Positions 1-9,147 are shown, numbered from the stretch's first letter. The stretch: DNA of 64,000 bases from CAVQWH01 sp963717595 (GCA_963717595.1 CAVQWH010000001.1:434001-498000), one strand, 5' to 3'. Made by a program: numbers and translations. Notes: generated by a model from the letters alone, not told the origin.

Positions 1-70
1 ACCAAATTGCTGCGATACATTCATTTTTGTATAGCGCCACCGGAATCAGCTGCGAGGAAAGGGAGACGTT

Positions 71-1585
71 ATGTTTTTAGAAGCTATATTTGCCGCGCTA
101 ATAGGGGCGGTTCTTGGCGTTGGTGGCGCCACAGTAGCAGTTAGACGCAGTGGAGCCAACAATGCTAAAAAGGTAGAAAAAGAGTTAGCCAAAGCTAAAA
201 ATAAGTCAAGCGACATTGTCTTAAAGGCGCAAGAAGAGGCGCAAAACATACACCAAGAAGCTAAAAAAGACGAACAGGAACGCCGTAAAGAAGTTAAGAA
301 AATTGAGAATCGGCTTGTTGAGCGCGAGACAAGTTTAGATAACAAGCTGGAAGATTTAGACAAGCGAACCGAAAAACTACGCAAACAAGAAAATGATGTC
401 GAAGATCTAAAGGATGAGATTCGTAGCATTCGCAAACGCCAGCAAGAAAAGCTGGAAAAGATTGCCAAGCTAAGTAAAAAAGATGCTGCCGAAAAGCTGA
501 TGTCAATGACCGAGCGCGACATCAAACAAGACCTTGTAGGCTTGGTTGACAAGCTTCAGGCTGACGCCGAAGCTGACGCAGAAGAAAAGGCTCAGACTAT
601 CTTGCTTAGCGCAATGGAGCGCATGTCTAGCGAAGTAACGGCTGAGCGAACTGTTACGGCTTTGAAGCTGGCTGACGACGAAATGAAAGGCCGAATCATC
701 GGCAAAGAAGGCCGCAACATCCAAGCTTTGCAGCGTGCAACTGGCGTAGACATTTTAGTGGATGACACGCCTGGCATGGTGGTGCTTTCTAGCTTTGACC
801 CAGTGCGACGCCAAGTTGCTCGTGAGGCTATGGAAATGCTAATGAAAGACGGCCGAATCCACCCGGCACGTATTGAAGAAGTAGTTGAAAAAGCCCGCAA
901 GCAAATCGACAAAGAAATCGATCGCACAGGTGCAGATGCCGCCCGCGAAGTTGGCGTAGTCGGCATTCCAAAAGAACTTTTGCGCCTGCTCGGCGAGCTT
1001 AAGTTCCGCACAAGCTACGGCCAAAACGTTCTAAAGCACAGCACTGAAATGACGCACTTAGCAGGCCTAATCGCCGAAGAAATTGGCGCTGACGTTCGCA
1101 CCGTAAAGACAGCTACTTTGCTGCACGATATCGGCAAAGCCGTAACGCACCGTATGGAAGGTAAGCACCACCATATCGGTGCCGAACTAGCCCGCAAATA
1201 TGGCCTTAGCGAAGAAATCTGCCACGCCATTGAAGCTCACCACGATGATATAGACGCTACTACTCCAGAAGCTTTGGTAGTTCGCGTGGTTGACGCACTT
1301 TCTGCTGCACGTCCAGGCGCACGAAATATCAGCGCCGAGAATTTCGTAGAAAGAATGCGCGACCTTGAAAATGTCGCCACCAGCTTTGAAGGCATCGACA
1401 AAGCCTACGCGCTTTCTGCCGGCCGCGAAGTGCGCGTCATCGTACAGCCAAAAAGCATTGACGATCTTTCCGCTATCAAACTTGCCCGCGATATTGCCAA
1501 CAAAATTGAAAGCACTATGCAATATCCAGGCACTATCAAAGTCAACGTAATCCGCGAAACTCGCGCTATAGAATACGCCAAATAA
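71..1585 (+). CDS. rny: Ribonuclease Y
   Basis: Membrane-anchored endoribonuclease that starts mRNA decay. Residues about 2-22 form one N-terminal transmembrane helix, and a long charged coiled coil (about 30-190) follows. A KH domain carries the GRIIGKEGRN loop near residue 207. The HD phosphohydrolase domain has the metal-binding motif LLHDIGKA at about 350 and further conserved histidines after it. The length of 504 aa is close to the 510-520 aa usual for the family. A GAGGAAAGGGAG Shine-Dalgarno stretch sits just before the ATG at 71, so this is one of the leadered genes of the window. Recognised with high certainty. Confidence 0.96.
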   Translation: MFLEAIFAALIGAVLGVGGATVAVRRSGANNAKKVEKELAKAKNKSSDIVLKAQEEAQNIHQEAKKDEQERRKEVKKIENRLVERETSLDNKLEDLDKRTEKLRKQENDVEDLKDEIRSIRKRQQEKLEKIAKLSKKDAAEKLMSMTERDIKQDLVGLVDKLQADAEADAEEKAQTILLSAMERMSSEVTAERTVTALKLADDEMKGRIIGKEGRNIQALQRATGVDILVDDTPGMVVLSSFDPVRRQVAREAMEMLMKDGRIHPARIEEVVEKARKQIDKEIDRTGADAAREVGVVGIPKELLRLLGELKFRTSYGQNVLKHSTEMTHLAGLIAEEIGADVRTVKTATLLHDIGKAVTHRMEGKHHHIGAELARKYGLSEEICHAIEAHHDDIDATTPEALVVRVVDALSAARPGARNISAENFVERMRDLENVATSFEGIDKAYALSAGREVRVIVQPKSIDDLSAIKLARDIANKIESTMQYPGTIKVNVIRETRAIEYAK

Positions 1586-1635
1586 CCATACGCCTACAGT
1601 GTAACTTCTGGTATAATAAGCCAAGTTACACCTAT

Positions 1636-1711
1636 CGGGGTGTGGCGCAGTTGGTAGCGCGCGCGGTTTGGAACCGTGAGGTCGCTGGTTCGAGTCCAGT
1701 CACCCCGACCA
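1636..1711 (+). tRNA. tRNA-Pro(TGG)
   Basis: A full cloverleaf can be drawn. The acceptor stem is CGGGGTG/CACCCCG, and the anticodon stem CGCGG/CCGTG closes the loop TTTGGAA, which gives anticodon TGG. The T loop is TTCGAGT and the CCA end is encoded. The C1-G72 pair and CGGGGTG opening are typical of bacterial tRNA-Pro. A TATAAT box at about 1613 lies about 17 nt upstream. Confidence 0.96.
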
Positions 1712-1814
1712 TTTAAGAAATTACTATTTTTCTAATAAACTGTTTTCGAGATTTTTAATTTATGAGTAGTTTTGCGCCTATGTTATCGGTTATATGTACT
1801 GCTATGCTATTAGT

Positions 1815-3137
1815 ATGGCCTCAAATATAGCAAGCAAAGCAAAGTTCTATTATGAAAAAGCCCTGAAGGCTTATAAATCTGAAAAAAGCTTTGATGATGA
1901 CGAGTTTGAAGTTTATGCACAACGACTTACTGAAGTCTTGTTTAGTAATAAGACATCTTCAGAAGAATCTCAGCTAAGAGATAGTGTTTTTATGAACTTA
2001 CTACATGATTGGGTAAAGGACAAGCGTGAATTCTCACTCATGGATTTTAAAGCGGAGATGAAAGATAGATATAAAAAGCGTAAATCTTGGAAGAGGTACA
2101 GCTTTGTATTTGGTGCGCATGTAAAGTATTCAAATAGGGCTACTTTTCCCTTTAAACGTCAGTTTACTATAAATGGAAGAAGGTTTAAGATAATATCAAA
2201 ATCTGTTGCTAATAAATACACTGATGGAAATCTTCGCAAAGAGCTAACAGGTCTTTATAGAAAAAAGCGATATGATATGCTCTGGATCAATAACGTCCTT
2301 GATTCGCAGTATATTTATTTTTTTGCCTCTATATACTCAATTGATGACATAGTAGCTGCAAATAAGCTTATGTCTGAGTTTAATCTATTTAGCTCTTGTG
2401 CTTCTTTGGCGCAAGAGAGGAACACAAGGATATTTTTGGCTAAGAATATTAAAAGTCGTAAGCCTATTCAAAATCCTCATATACTGTACTGGTTAGAAGC
2501 AGATAATCCATTCACGGCTGTCCTAACGGTGCTGGGTTCAGAAATAGAAGCGCAAGAGTCAAGTCTTAGTTTTACCAGCGATATGAAAAAAATGAAAAGT
2601 TTCAAGAGATATTTAAGAATACTAAATAAGAAAAAGTTAAGTCCTATTGAGAAACGCCTCAAAGATGTCATACTAGAATTTGATCGAGCCCTTAGTGTTA
2701 CCGAGCCAAATCTTAGAATGCTCGGAATGTGGAAATGTATTGAAATTGCCTCTAGGCTCAGCGATGGTACGACTAGAAAGTATGCTGAAATAATCGATAT
2801 TATTAGAAAATATCATAATAGTGAAGTGATAGAAGAAAAAGCAAAACTTGTACTTGAAGCAAGGAACGCCTATGTTCATCAAAGTGTAGGGCTTGATTAT
2901 GACAAAAGGGATAGTTATCTCAGGTGGCTGCAAGACTTTGTAAATGCATATATAAGCCTTCTTATGTGGATGCATGCGAACAAAATTGGAGCTAAAGTTG
3001 CTGAAGAAATTGATACGCTCTTAAACTTTTATCAACAATCAGACGAAGACTTAAAACTTGCAAGCCATTTACTAAATGCAAGAACAGCTGATAAAAAACG
3101 ATACACTCAGGCAAGAAAAAATTTGCCGGATAATTGA
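1815..3137 (+). CDS. HEPN-motif protein of unknown function (ApeA-like C terminus)
   Basis: Orphan protein of 440 aa with no catalytic fold recognised in its N-terminal two thirds. Near the C terminus a predicted helical region ends in ARNAYVHQS (about residues 349-357). This fits the R-X4-H active-site motif of HEPN ribonucleases, with Arg about 350 and His about 355. HEPN proteins are RNases common in toxin-antitoxin and anti-phage systems, including ApeA; that role here is inference. The ATG at 1815 is preferred to the one at 1794 because a TATGCT box ends exactly 6 nt before it, the leaderless pattern of this genome. The coding sequence is AT-rich and isolated between tRNA-Pro and a regulator gene, which is compatible with acquisition. 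Confidence 0.6.
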   Translation: MASNIASKAKFYYEKALKAYKSEKSFDDDEFEVYAQRLTEVLFSNKTSSEESQLRDSVFMNLLHDWVKDKREFSLMDFKAEMKDRYKKRKSWKRYSFVFGAHVKYSNRATFPFKRQFTINGRRFKIISKSVANKYTDGNLRKELTGLYRKKRYDMLWINNVLDSQYIYFFASIYSIDDIVAANKLMSEFNLFSSCASLAQERNTRIFLAKNIKSRKPIQNPHILYWLEADNPFTAVLTVLGSEIEAQESSLSFTSDMKKMKSFKRYLRILNKKKLSPIEKRLKDVILEFDRALSVTEPNLRMLGMWKCIEIASRLSDGTTRKYAEIIDIIRKYHNSEVIEEKAKLVLEARNAYVHQSVGLDYDKRDSYLRWLQDFVNAYISLLMWMHANKIGAKVAEEIDTLLNFYQQSDEDLKLASHLLNARTADKKRYTQARKNLPDN

Positions 3138-3201
3138 CAGTCAGACATCAATGAACAATGAAATACTACTGCTATGAAATTTAATAAATAGGGTTTTGGG
3201 T

Positions 3202-3426
3202 CTATAGTTCCTGAAATAACTTTTCTAAAGATATTCCGAGGCTTTTTGTAAGTTTGTGCAAAGTAGTTAGAGTAGGTTGCCGGCGACCTTGTTCAATAAA
3301 ACCCATGTGGCTTCTGTCAATTCCAGCGCGTTCGGCAAGTTGTTCTTGGCTTAAGTCCTGGGCTTTCCTAAGTTTGCGAATTCTTTCGCCGATAACTTTA
3401 TAAATATCGTCAGTTGCATTTGTCAT
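3202..3426 (-). CDS. XRE-family helix-turn-helix regulator
   Basis: A 74-aa protein that is essentially one Cro/CI-type HTH domain. It starts GERIRKLRKAQDLSQEQLAE, followed by the recognition-helix segment RAGIDRSHMGFIEQGRRQP. Such single-domain proteins usually bind palindromic operators and often repress themselves. The gene diverges from the TM2-domain gene at 3537, and the shared intergenic region contains repeated ACTGACATT-type half-sites. The product probably controls one or both promoters; this is inferred from arrangement only. Confidence 0.88.
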   Translation of the reverse strand: MTNATDDIYKVIGERIRKLRKAQDLSQEQLAERAGIDRSHMGFIEQGRRQPTLTTLHKLTKSLGISLEKLFQEL

Positions 3427-3451
3427 TACCTTTAGACTATTGCTTACATTC

Positions 3452-3513
3452 GTCAGTAACCACTGACATTTGTAATCAAAAATCTTTTCTGATAAAATGC
3501 TGACATTAGTAAT
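3452..3513. promoter_or_regulatory. Divergent promoter with repeated operator-like half-sites
   Basis: The perfect inverted repeat GTCAGT-aacc-ACTGAC occupies 3452-3467. The half-site ACTGACATTTGTAAT at 3462-3476 recurs as GCTGACATTAGTAAT at 3499-3513. The second copy lies directly after a TAAAAT -10 box (3493-3498) for the TM2 gene, where a bound protein would block transcription initiation. A likely ligand is the adjacent XRE protein. The repeats are seen directly; binding is inference. Confidence 0.55.
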
Positions 3514-3536
3514 AATTAGTAAAGGAGATATTAAAA

Positions 3537-4136
3537 ATGCCAGCTCAGGTAGGTGAAAAAAGTTTTATGATAACGTGGTTGCTCAGCTTATTTTTAGGAG
3601 GCATAGGAGCAGACAGGTTTTATATAGGTAAAGTCGGCACTGGAATATTAAAACTAATTACTTTTGGCGGGTTTGGCCTTTGGTACATTATTGATCTAAT
3701 TATTATCCTTACTGGTTCAATGCGTGATAAAGATGGAGATAAATTGAGTGGTTATAACAAAAATAAGACAGTGGCTTTGATAGCTACAGTTTTGTTTGTA
3801 GCTGTAGTTGCTGTTGGTGCAAGTGTTGCTAGTAATAACTCAAGCGGTAATGAACAAAGCTCTTCTAACCCACAGAGTTCTCCGGCTAGTAGTGAGAAAA
3901 AGAAGGAAGAGCCTAAGTGGGATGTTAATGTGGTTTATGGCAAAATACAGGACGGCATGACAAAAGCGGAAGTTGAAAAGATCACTGGCAAAAAATCCAC
4001 CGACTGTACTGAAGTAAGTACTCAATATGTTGGTAAAACGGAATCTTGTAGCTACGGTAGTCTAGGAGATAATGGCATTATTACTGTAGAGTATGACAAC
4101 GGTAAAGTATCTACAAAAACTAAATCTACTTACTAA
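3537..4136 (+). CDS. TM2-domain membrane protein with SmpA-like C-terminal domain
   Basis: A 199-aa membrane protein. Residues about 9-62 form a TM2 domain with the typical LFLGGIGADRFYIGK segment and a GxxxLWYIIDL second helix. A third hydrophobic helix lies at about 79-98. It is followed by a Ser/Asn/Lys linker and a small extracytoplasmic domain with GMTKAEVEKITGK, reminiscent of SmpA/OmlA/DUF3862 folds. An AAAGGAGA Shine-Dalgarno sequence precedes the ATG. The gene diverges from the XRE regulator. The function of TM2 proteins in bacteria is mostly unknown. Confidence 0.8.
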   Translation: MPAQVGEKSFMITWLLSLFLGGIGADRFYIGKVGTGILKLITFGGFGLWYIIDLIIILTGSMRDKDGDKLSGYNKNKTVALIATVLFVAVVAVGASVASNNSSGNEQSSSNPQSSPASSEKKKEEPKWDVNVVYGKIQDGMTKAEVEKITGKKSTDCTEVSTQYVGKTESCSYGSLGDNGIITVEYDNGKVSTKTKSTY

Positions 4137-4859
4137 TTAGCGTGGGCGTTTTTTGGCGATGGTTCGGGCTTTTTGGGCGAAGCTGTCGTCTATTACGCCT
4201 GGCTCAAATTCGCCGTATTTTTTAGTAACCGCAGCTTCTATCAGCTTATCTGCCAGTTTTGGATTTTTAGGCAGCAATGAACCATGCAGGTAAGTGCCGT
4301 AAACGTTTTTATAAATAGCGCCTTCGGTTTTGTCTTGGCCATTGTTGCCTGCACCTTTTTTAACTTTGCCTAGTGCCGGCTGGTCGGAATCTAGCTGGGT
4401 CAAGCCGCTGTGGTTTTCGTAGCCTATTATTTCGCCTAAGTCAGTTTCCATCACCACGTTGCCTATCAGGCGCTTGGGGCCGGCGTGAGTCTCGGCTTTG
4501 AAAATCTCAATACCTTTGATATTTTGTGTGCTGGTTTTAAAGAAACGGCCGAAAAGCTGGTAAAGCCCACAGACCATTAGCATTGGCGTGTTTTCGTCTG
4601 CTAATTTGTGAAGAGTGGATCCGATGTCTTGTAAATCTTTTTGCACTTTTAGCTGGCCGGAGTCTTGCCCGCCGCCACCAACTATAATGTCGGCTTCTGC
4701 AGGGAATTTATCGTCAGGATTATGACTGATTATTATTGGCTCGTAGCCGTGCCATTTTAGGCGCTTGGCTAAAGTTAGCGTATTGCCCCAGTCGCCGTAG
4801 ATATTCATTTCATTCGGGTAAAGCTGCAAAATTGTGATGGATTTTCTGCTTTGGCTCAT
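4137..4859 (-). CDS. gatD: Lipid II isoglutaminyl synthase, glutaminase subunit GatD
   Basis: Class I glutamine amidotransferase-like subunit that supplies ammonia to MurT for amidating the D-Glu of lipid II. The catalytic cysteine is visible in MLMVCGLYQLFG (C97), the substrate-positioning arginine is probably R130, and the catalytic histidine is in YGTYLHGSL (H192). The GGGGQDSGQ loop is also present. The gene overlaps the upstream murT by 4 nt (ATGA), the expected operon order and translational coupling. Its presence implies a Gram-positive-type amidated peptidoglycan. Confidence 0.93.
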   Translation of the reverse strand: MSQSRKSITILQLYPNEMNIYGDWGNTLTLAKRLKWHGYEPIIISHNPDDKFPAEADIIVGGGGQDSGQLKVQKDLQDIGSTLHKLADENTPMLMVCGLYQLFGRFFKTSTQNIKGIEIFKAETHAGPKRLIGNVVMETDLGEIIGYENHSGLTQLDSDQPALGKVKKGAGNNGQDKTEGAIYKNVYGTYLHGSLLPKNPKLADKLIEAAVTKKYGEFEPGVIDDSFAQKARTIAKKRPR

Positions 4860-6139
4860 AGTGCGTTCTCCACATTTGTGAGGCTTCTAAGTTCGCGCCG
4901 CAAAGCTAGCATGGCGGTGTAGGTGCAGAAAATACGTTTAGGCTTGGTAGGATTTGCGGCGACGAATTTGGAAAGAGCGGTTTTAAGACTGGTGTCTACC
5001 GAGCCGACTTTTATTTCGTCGTATTGCAACCTAAGCGCCATGTCGTAAGCGCGAATGCCGCTAACAAAGCTGACGCCGGATTTCTTTAAGCTATCGAAGC
5101 CGACGTCCCAAAGCCAAGACATGTCGCGCCCGTCGGCATAGTTGTCGTTAATGGCTATCATGGTGTCGGTATTTTTTGAGTCAAAAGATTGCAAGCTAAG
5201 GCGAAAGCCAGCTGGGTTTTTCACCAGAACCAACTCTAGTTTTTGCCCATTTACTGTAAAAGATTCACCACGACCAAAAGCTGGCTGCACTTTAGAAAGA
5301 GCATCAAAAAGCTTAGCATCGTTACACTTGCTGCCACAAACTGCGCTGACTAAAGCAACTGCGGCCGCGGCGTTAAAAACGTTATAAATGCCGCTGAGTT
5401 TTAAGTCTACTGTGACTGGCTTGGATTTGTAGGTGAAAACCGCTTGGTGGTTTTTAAAGCTTTCTAAAATAACATCGCTAGGGTTTGGTTTTGAAGTTTT
5501 AGGCGCAGTAGTTTGCTGTCCATATAGTTCGTCGTCGTTAGGAAAACTTTGGCGAGTTTCCTGGCTTAGGCCAAAATAACTAACGTTTAAATCAGCCGGA
5601 AGCTTCTTGGTAATCTGCTTGATGCGGCTGTCTTCACGGTTTAAAACCACGCCTTTTTGAGTGTTTTTGGCGATGGTTTCTAGCAGCTTTGTAGTGGTGT
5701 CGATTTCACCAAATCTATCCAGCTGGTCGCGCATGACGTTTAAAAGCAGGCTGTATTTTGGCGGAACTTCGCGCACGAAATGAACGGCGTGGGCTTCGTC
5801 TAGCTCTAAAACCGCAATGTCGGCATCTAGCTTGCCATCCAGGCTCATTGCTCCCAGTAAAGATGAAATAACGCCGCGGATGAAATTGCTACCGCTGCGG
5901 TTGGTAAAAACTTTCAGGCCCTGGCTTTCTAGCAGGGCGGTGACCATTTTGGCTGTAGTGGTTTTGCCGTTGGTACCGCTAATGACGATAACGCCAAGGG
6001 GTAGTTGGTTTAAAGTATGTGACAAAAAGTTTTTATCAAGTCTTTCAATCACCAAGCCGGGCAAAGCTGATCCGCCGCCTCGAAACCGTGCGGCTTGCCG
6101 AATAACTTTGCCAAGTAATGTAATGTGTCTTTTTGCCAT
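4856..6139 (-). CDS. murT: Lipid II isoglutaminyl synthase, ligase subunit MurT
   Basis: Mur-ligase-type ATPase that activates the lipid II D-Glu carboxylate for amidation with GatD. The P-loop ISGTNGKTTTAK lies at residues 53-64. Further family segments include LELDEAHAVHF and NVMRDQLDRFGE, and a DUF1727-type C-terminal domain is present. The four-cysteine zinc ribbon usually inserted in the central domain of characterised MurT proteins is not visible: residues about 170-240 contain no cysteine. A TATAAT box on the reverse strand ends about 11 nt before the ATG, with no Shine-Dalgarno sequence. Confidence 0.93.
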   Translation of the reverse strand: MAKRHITLLGKVIRQAARFRGGGSALPGLVIERLDKNFLSHTLNQLPLGVIVISGTNGKTTTAKMVTALLESQGLKVFTNRSGSNFIRGVISSLLGAMSLDGKLDADIAVLELDEAHAVHFVREVPPKYSLLLNVMRDQLDRFGEIDTTTKLLETIAKNTQKGVVLNREDSRIKQITKKLPADLNVSYFGLSQETRQSFPNDDELYGQQTTAPKTSKPNPSDVILESFKNHQAVFTYKSKPVTVDLKLSGIYNVFNAAAAVALVSAVCGSKCNDAKLFDALSKVQPAFGRGESFTVNGQKLELVLVKNPAGFRLSLQSFDSKNTDTMIAINDNYADGRDMSWLWDVGFDSLKKSGVSFVSGIRAYDMALRLQYDEIKVGSVDTSLKTALSKFVAANPTKPKRIFCTYTAMLALRRELRSLTNVENAL

Positions 6140-6183
6140 GCAACTCTATCATTATACGCTAGATAATCTGTTACAATAAACAC

Positions 6184-6558
6184 ATGCTTATTATAGGGTT
6201 ATTTTCGTGGTGGTATGGCGACGGCTGGCGACAGCGTGCCGTGATGGCCAAGAACCGCTTGGCTAGTTTGCTCGACACCTTTTCTATCGAGTTGCTGGTA
6301 AAAACCCTTTTTGCGCCGTTTCGTCAGATTGATGCCGGGAAAGTTGAAGGTACTTTAAATGTAAAAATCCAGGCGTTTATCAGCAGGTTGATTTCACGGA
6401 TTATAGGTGCTTTTATGCGTACTATACTCATTTTTGTAGGCGTTGCATCTTTGATCTTAAGTTTAGTGGTTAACGGGGTTGTGTTGGTTGCGTGGCCTTT
6501 CGTGCCAATTTTGCCGATTGTGGGAATTATTTTAACGCTTTCAGGGTGGGTGATATGA
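6184..6558 (+). CDS. Small membrane protein upstream of the ClpC-like gene
   Basis: A 124-aa protein with two hydrophobic stretches at the end (about residues 75-97 and 100-122) and an amphipathic, positively charged N-terminal half. No family was recognised. A TACAAT -10 box at 6172-6177 ends 6 nt before the ATG, so the transcript should be leaderless. Its stop overlaps the putative start of the next gene as ATGA at 6555-6558. This suggests co-translation and a shared role with the membrane-anchored AAA+ protein. Confidence 0.7.
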   Translation: MLIIGLFSWWYGDGWRQRAVMAKNRLASLLDTFSIELLVKTLFAPFRQIDAGKVEGTLNVKIQAFISRLISRIIGAFMRTILIFVGVASLILSLVVNGVVLVAWPFVPILPIVGIILTLSGWVI

Positions 6559-8956
6559 GCACTGGTGTGGCAGTTGGTGGCGGTTTACGTTTTGCAAAAG
6601 CTAGGACTCTGCGTTATTACACGAAGCCGTTCAGGCTGATTCTAACAGTTTTAGCAGTCGGCTTAGGGCTTGGTGGCCTGGCCTAGCACTTATACACTCT
6701 TCTTTAGCTTGGTTGGCATTTGGAATTGCGCTTTTGCCAGCTATTTTACTTGAGTGGTATAGCGGTGATTTACGCGATTTGCCGCCGGACTCCAGCCAAA
6801 AAACTATTAGCGCCCTACTTGAGGGTGAGATTTTGAGCCATTTAAATAGCAGTCCTTCGCCGGCTGATTTGGTGAGCGCCGCTTTGCAAACTAACGGTGG
6901 TAAGTTTTTTGCCGTTCGATTCGGTTTGGTTCCGAACTTCTTTAATGGCATTGCGTCTAAGGAGCAATCTGAGACTGAGGCAGTGTGGCAAGAAGCCTTG
7001 AAGCTATGCAGCGAGCTAGGTTTTAAAGAAGTTTCAGCAGGTATTTTGCTAACTGCTGTATTGCGTCACAGTCCTCAAGCGGACGAAGCTCTAGCTAGGC
7101 TACAGATTAGCGTTAAAGATTTAAGCAACGGTATTCAATGGTATAGGCATATGAGAGAGATATTCAAACGAGCCAAAGAGCCTAAACGCACGGGTGGAAT
7201 TGCTCGCGACTGGTCATTTGGCTGGATACCAACTTTGCAGCATTTTGGGGTTAATATTAGCAAGCAGTTAGCGTATGGCAACTTATCTACGATCCACCTA
7301 GAGTCACACCAGCAGGCATTAGAGCAAATGGTAGGCACCTTTAGCGGTGATGGGCGCCAAAACGTCACACTTGTTGGCCCAGCGGGCGTAGGTAAAACGA
7401 CTTTGGTGAATGCTTTTGCCGAGGAGCTAATGGATGCTTCTTCAAAAATTCCAGGCAAGCTAAAATTCCGCCAAGTTATCATGCTCGACGCCAGCGCTTT
7501 AATTTCTGCGGCGCCTGGCCGCGGCGAGCTCGAAGCTTTGATTAGCCGACTTTTAAACGAAGCTTGGCATGCTAAAAATATAATTATTTGCTTGGACGAT
7601 GCCGAACTTTTCTTTGGCGAAGGCGTAGGCTCTGTAGATCTAACTAACTTGCTAGTACCTATTTTAGAAGGCGGCGGTTTGCGCCTAATCCTGACTATGG
7701 ATGAGCAGCGTTGGCTGCAAATTTCACAGCGTAACCCTAATCTTGTTAACTCTATGAACCGAGTCATGATGAAACCGGCTAACAAAGAAGAGACCTTGAA
7801 GGTTTTGCAAGATCAACTTATTTTTGTAGAGTTTCAGCACAAGGTTTCTTATATGTATCAGGCTTTGCTGGAAGCTTACCGTTTGAGCGAGCGTTATGTG
7901 CATGATTTAGCTATGCCTGGTCGCGCCCTGAAATTACTTGAGTCAGCCGCTGGGTATAGCGAAAACGGCTTAGTGACAGCACATTCAGTGCAGCAGGCGA
8001 TTGAGCAGACTATGGATATTAAAGTAGGTGTTGCTAGTGGTGGCGAGGAACGCGAGAAGCTATTGAACCTTGAAAAGAAAATTCACGAGCGCATGATTAA
8101 CCAAACTCGTGCGGTTAAAGTCGTGAGCGATGCATTGCGCCGAGCCAGGGCAGGTGTTCGCAACCAAGATCGTCCAATCGGCACGTTCTTGTTCTTGGGT
8201 CCAACTGGCGTGGGCAAGACGGAGCTTTCCAAAGCTTTGGCAGATGTTTATTTTGGTGGCGAGGACCGCCTGCTTAGAATCGACTTGAATGAATACGTTA
8301 AGTCAGAAGATGTTTCCAGATTAATCGCAGACGGCGCTGATGATCCGCATAGTTTGACTGCACAGGTTATGAAACAGCCTTTCAGCGTGGTTTTGCTTGA
8401 TGAAATTGAAAAAGCTCACCCGAATGTTTTGACTACTTTACTACAACTTCTGGACGAAGGAATTTTGCGCGATATTAAAAACCGCGAAGTTAGCTTTCGC
8501 GATGCAATCGTAGTTGCTACTAGTAATGCCGGTGCCCAGAAAATCCGTGAGCATATTGAAAAAGGCGAGAAAGTCGAACAGTTTGAAGAACAGTTCGTGA
8601 ATGAGCTGATTGATAGCCAAGAATTCAAGCCGGAGTTCTTAAACCGTTTTGATGAAATAGTGGTATTCCGTCCGCTAACTAAAGAAGAGTTACTTCAAGT
8701 GGTAGATATAATTTTAATTAGTGTAAATAAAAACTTAGAAAATCAAAAGGTTACCGTGAAAGTAGCTGACGATGCTAAAGCTCTGCTAGTTGAACGAGGT
8801 TATGATCCGCGACTAGGTGCCAGGCCAATTCGTCGCGAAGTTCAACGTAGCGTAGAAAATATAGTCGCAAAAAGAATGCTTGAAGCTCAAACGCAGCCGG
8901 GTAGTGTGATTGAAATATCCCGAGCCGACATTGAGGCCATAAAAGAAGAGGAGTAG
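6555..8956 (+). CDS. Membrane-anchored ClpC-like AAA+ unfoldase (apparent frameshift at the N terminus)
   Basis: Two AAA+ modules are clear. The first has Walker A GPAGVGKTT and Walker B IICLDDAELF. The second has Walker A GPTGVGKTE and Walker B VVLLDEIEKAHP, followed by a C-terminal D2-small domain, as in ClpA/ClpC. The in-frame part beginning with a TTG at 6713 is 747 aa. Upstream, a separate frame beginning at ATG 6555 encodes a basic segment and a hydrophobic helix that stops at 6686. Adding one G at the GG of 6672-6673 would join both frames and give an N-terminal hydrophobic hairpin before the Clp-N-like region. The true product is therefore probably about 800 aa and membrane-tethered. 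Protease partner and substrates are unknown; no clpP is in the window. Confidence 0.85.
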
Positions 8957-8986
8957 CCACGGCGCATGGTATAATTTAAGTCACTT

Positions 8987-9061
8987 GCGGGTGTTGTATA
9001 GTGGCTATTATGCCAGCCTTCCAAGCTGGAGACGCGAGTTCGATTCTCGCCACCCGCACCA
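8987..9061 (+). tRNA. tRNA-Gly(TCC)
   Basis: The acceptor stem is GCGGGTG/CACCCGC. The anticodon stem CCAGC/GCTGG closes the loop CTTCCAA with anticodon TCC. The T loop is TTCGATT and the CCA end is encoded. A TATAATT box at about 8970 lies just upstream, after the ClpC-like gene. Confidence 0.96.
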
Positions 9062-9070
9062 TGAGTTTAT

Positions 9071-9147
9071 GCCCCGGTAGCTCAGCTGGATAGAGCAGGA
9101 GACTTCTAAGCTCAAGGCCGTAGGTTCGAATCCTACCCGGGGTACCA
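9071..9147 (+). tRNA. tRNA-Arg(TCT) with a weak anticodon stem
   Basis: The acceptor is GCCCCGG/CCGGGGT (G1-T72 wobble), D and T arms are normal, and CCA is encoded. The anticodon loop CTTCTAA gives TCT. The anticodon stem halves GGAGA and GCTCA form only the three central pairs, because positions 27-43 (G-A) and 31-39 (A-G) are mismatched. It lies 9 nt after tRNA-Gly and is probably co-transcribed with it. Confidence 0.9.

Noticed and set aside
46..552. 168-aa Ser/Leu/Phe-rich reverse-strand frame at the window start
   Set aside because: It is the antisense shadow of the RNase Y coiled coil (Lys/Glu/Asp codons read backwards).
6640..6700. Programmed ribosomal frameshift in the ClpC-like gene
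   Set aside because: There is no slippery heptamer of the X-XXY-YYZ type and no evident downstream pseudoknot; a missing base in the GG at 6672 is simpler.
7135..7785. 216-aa reverse-strand frame opposite the ClpC-like gene
   Set aside because: It is antisense to the conserved AAA+ domain, Ser/Pro-rich with no known features, and has no start signals.
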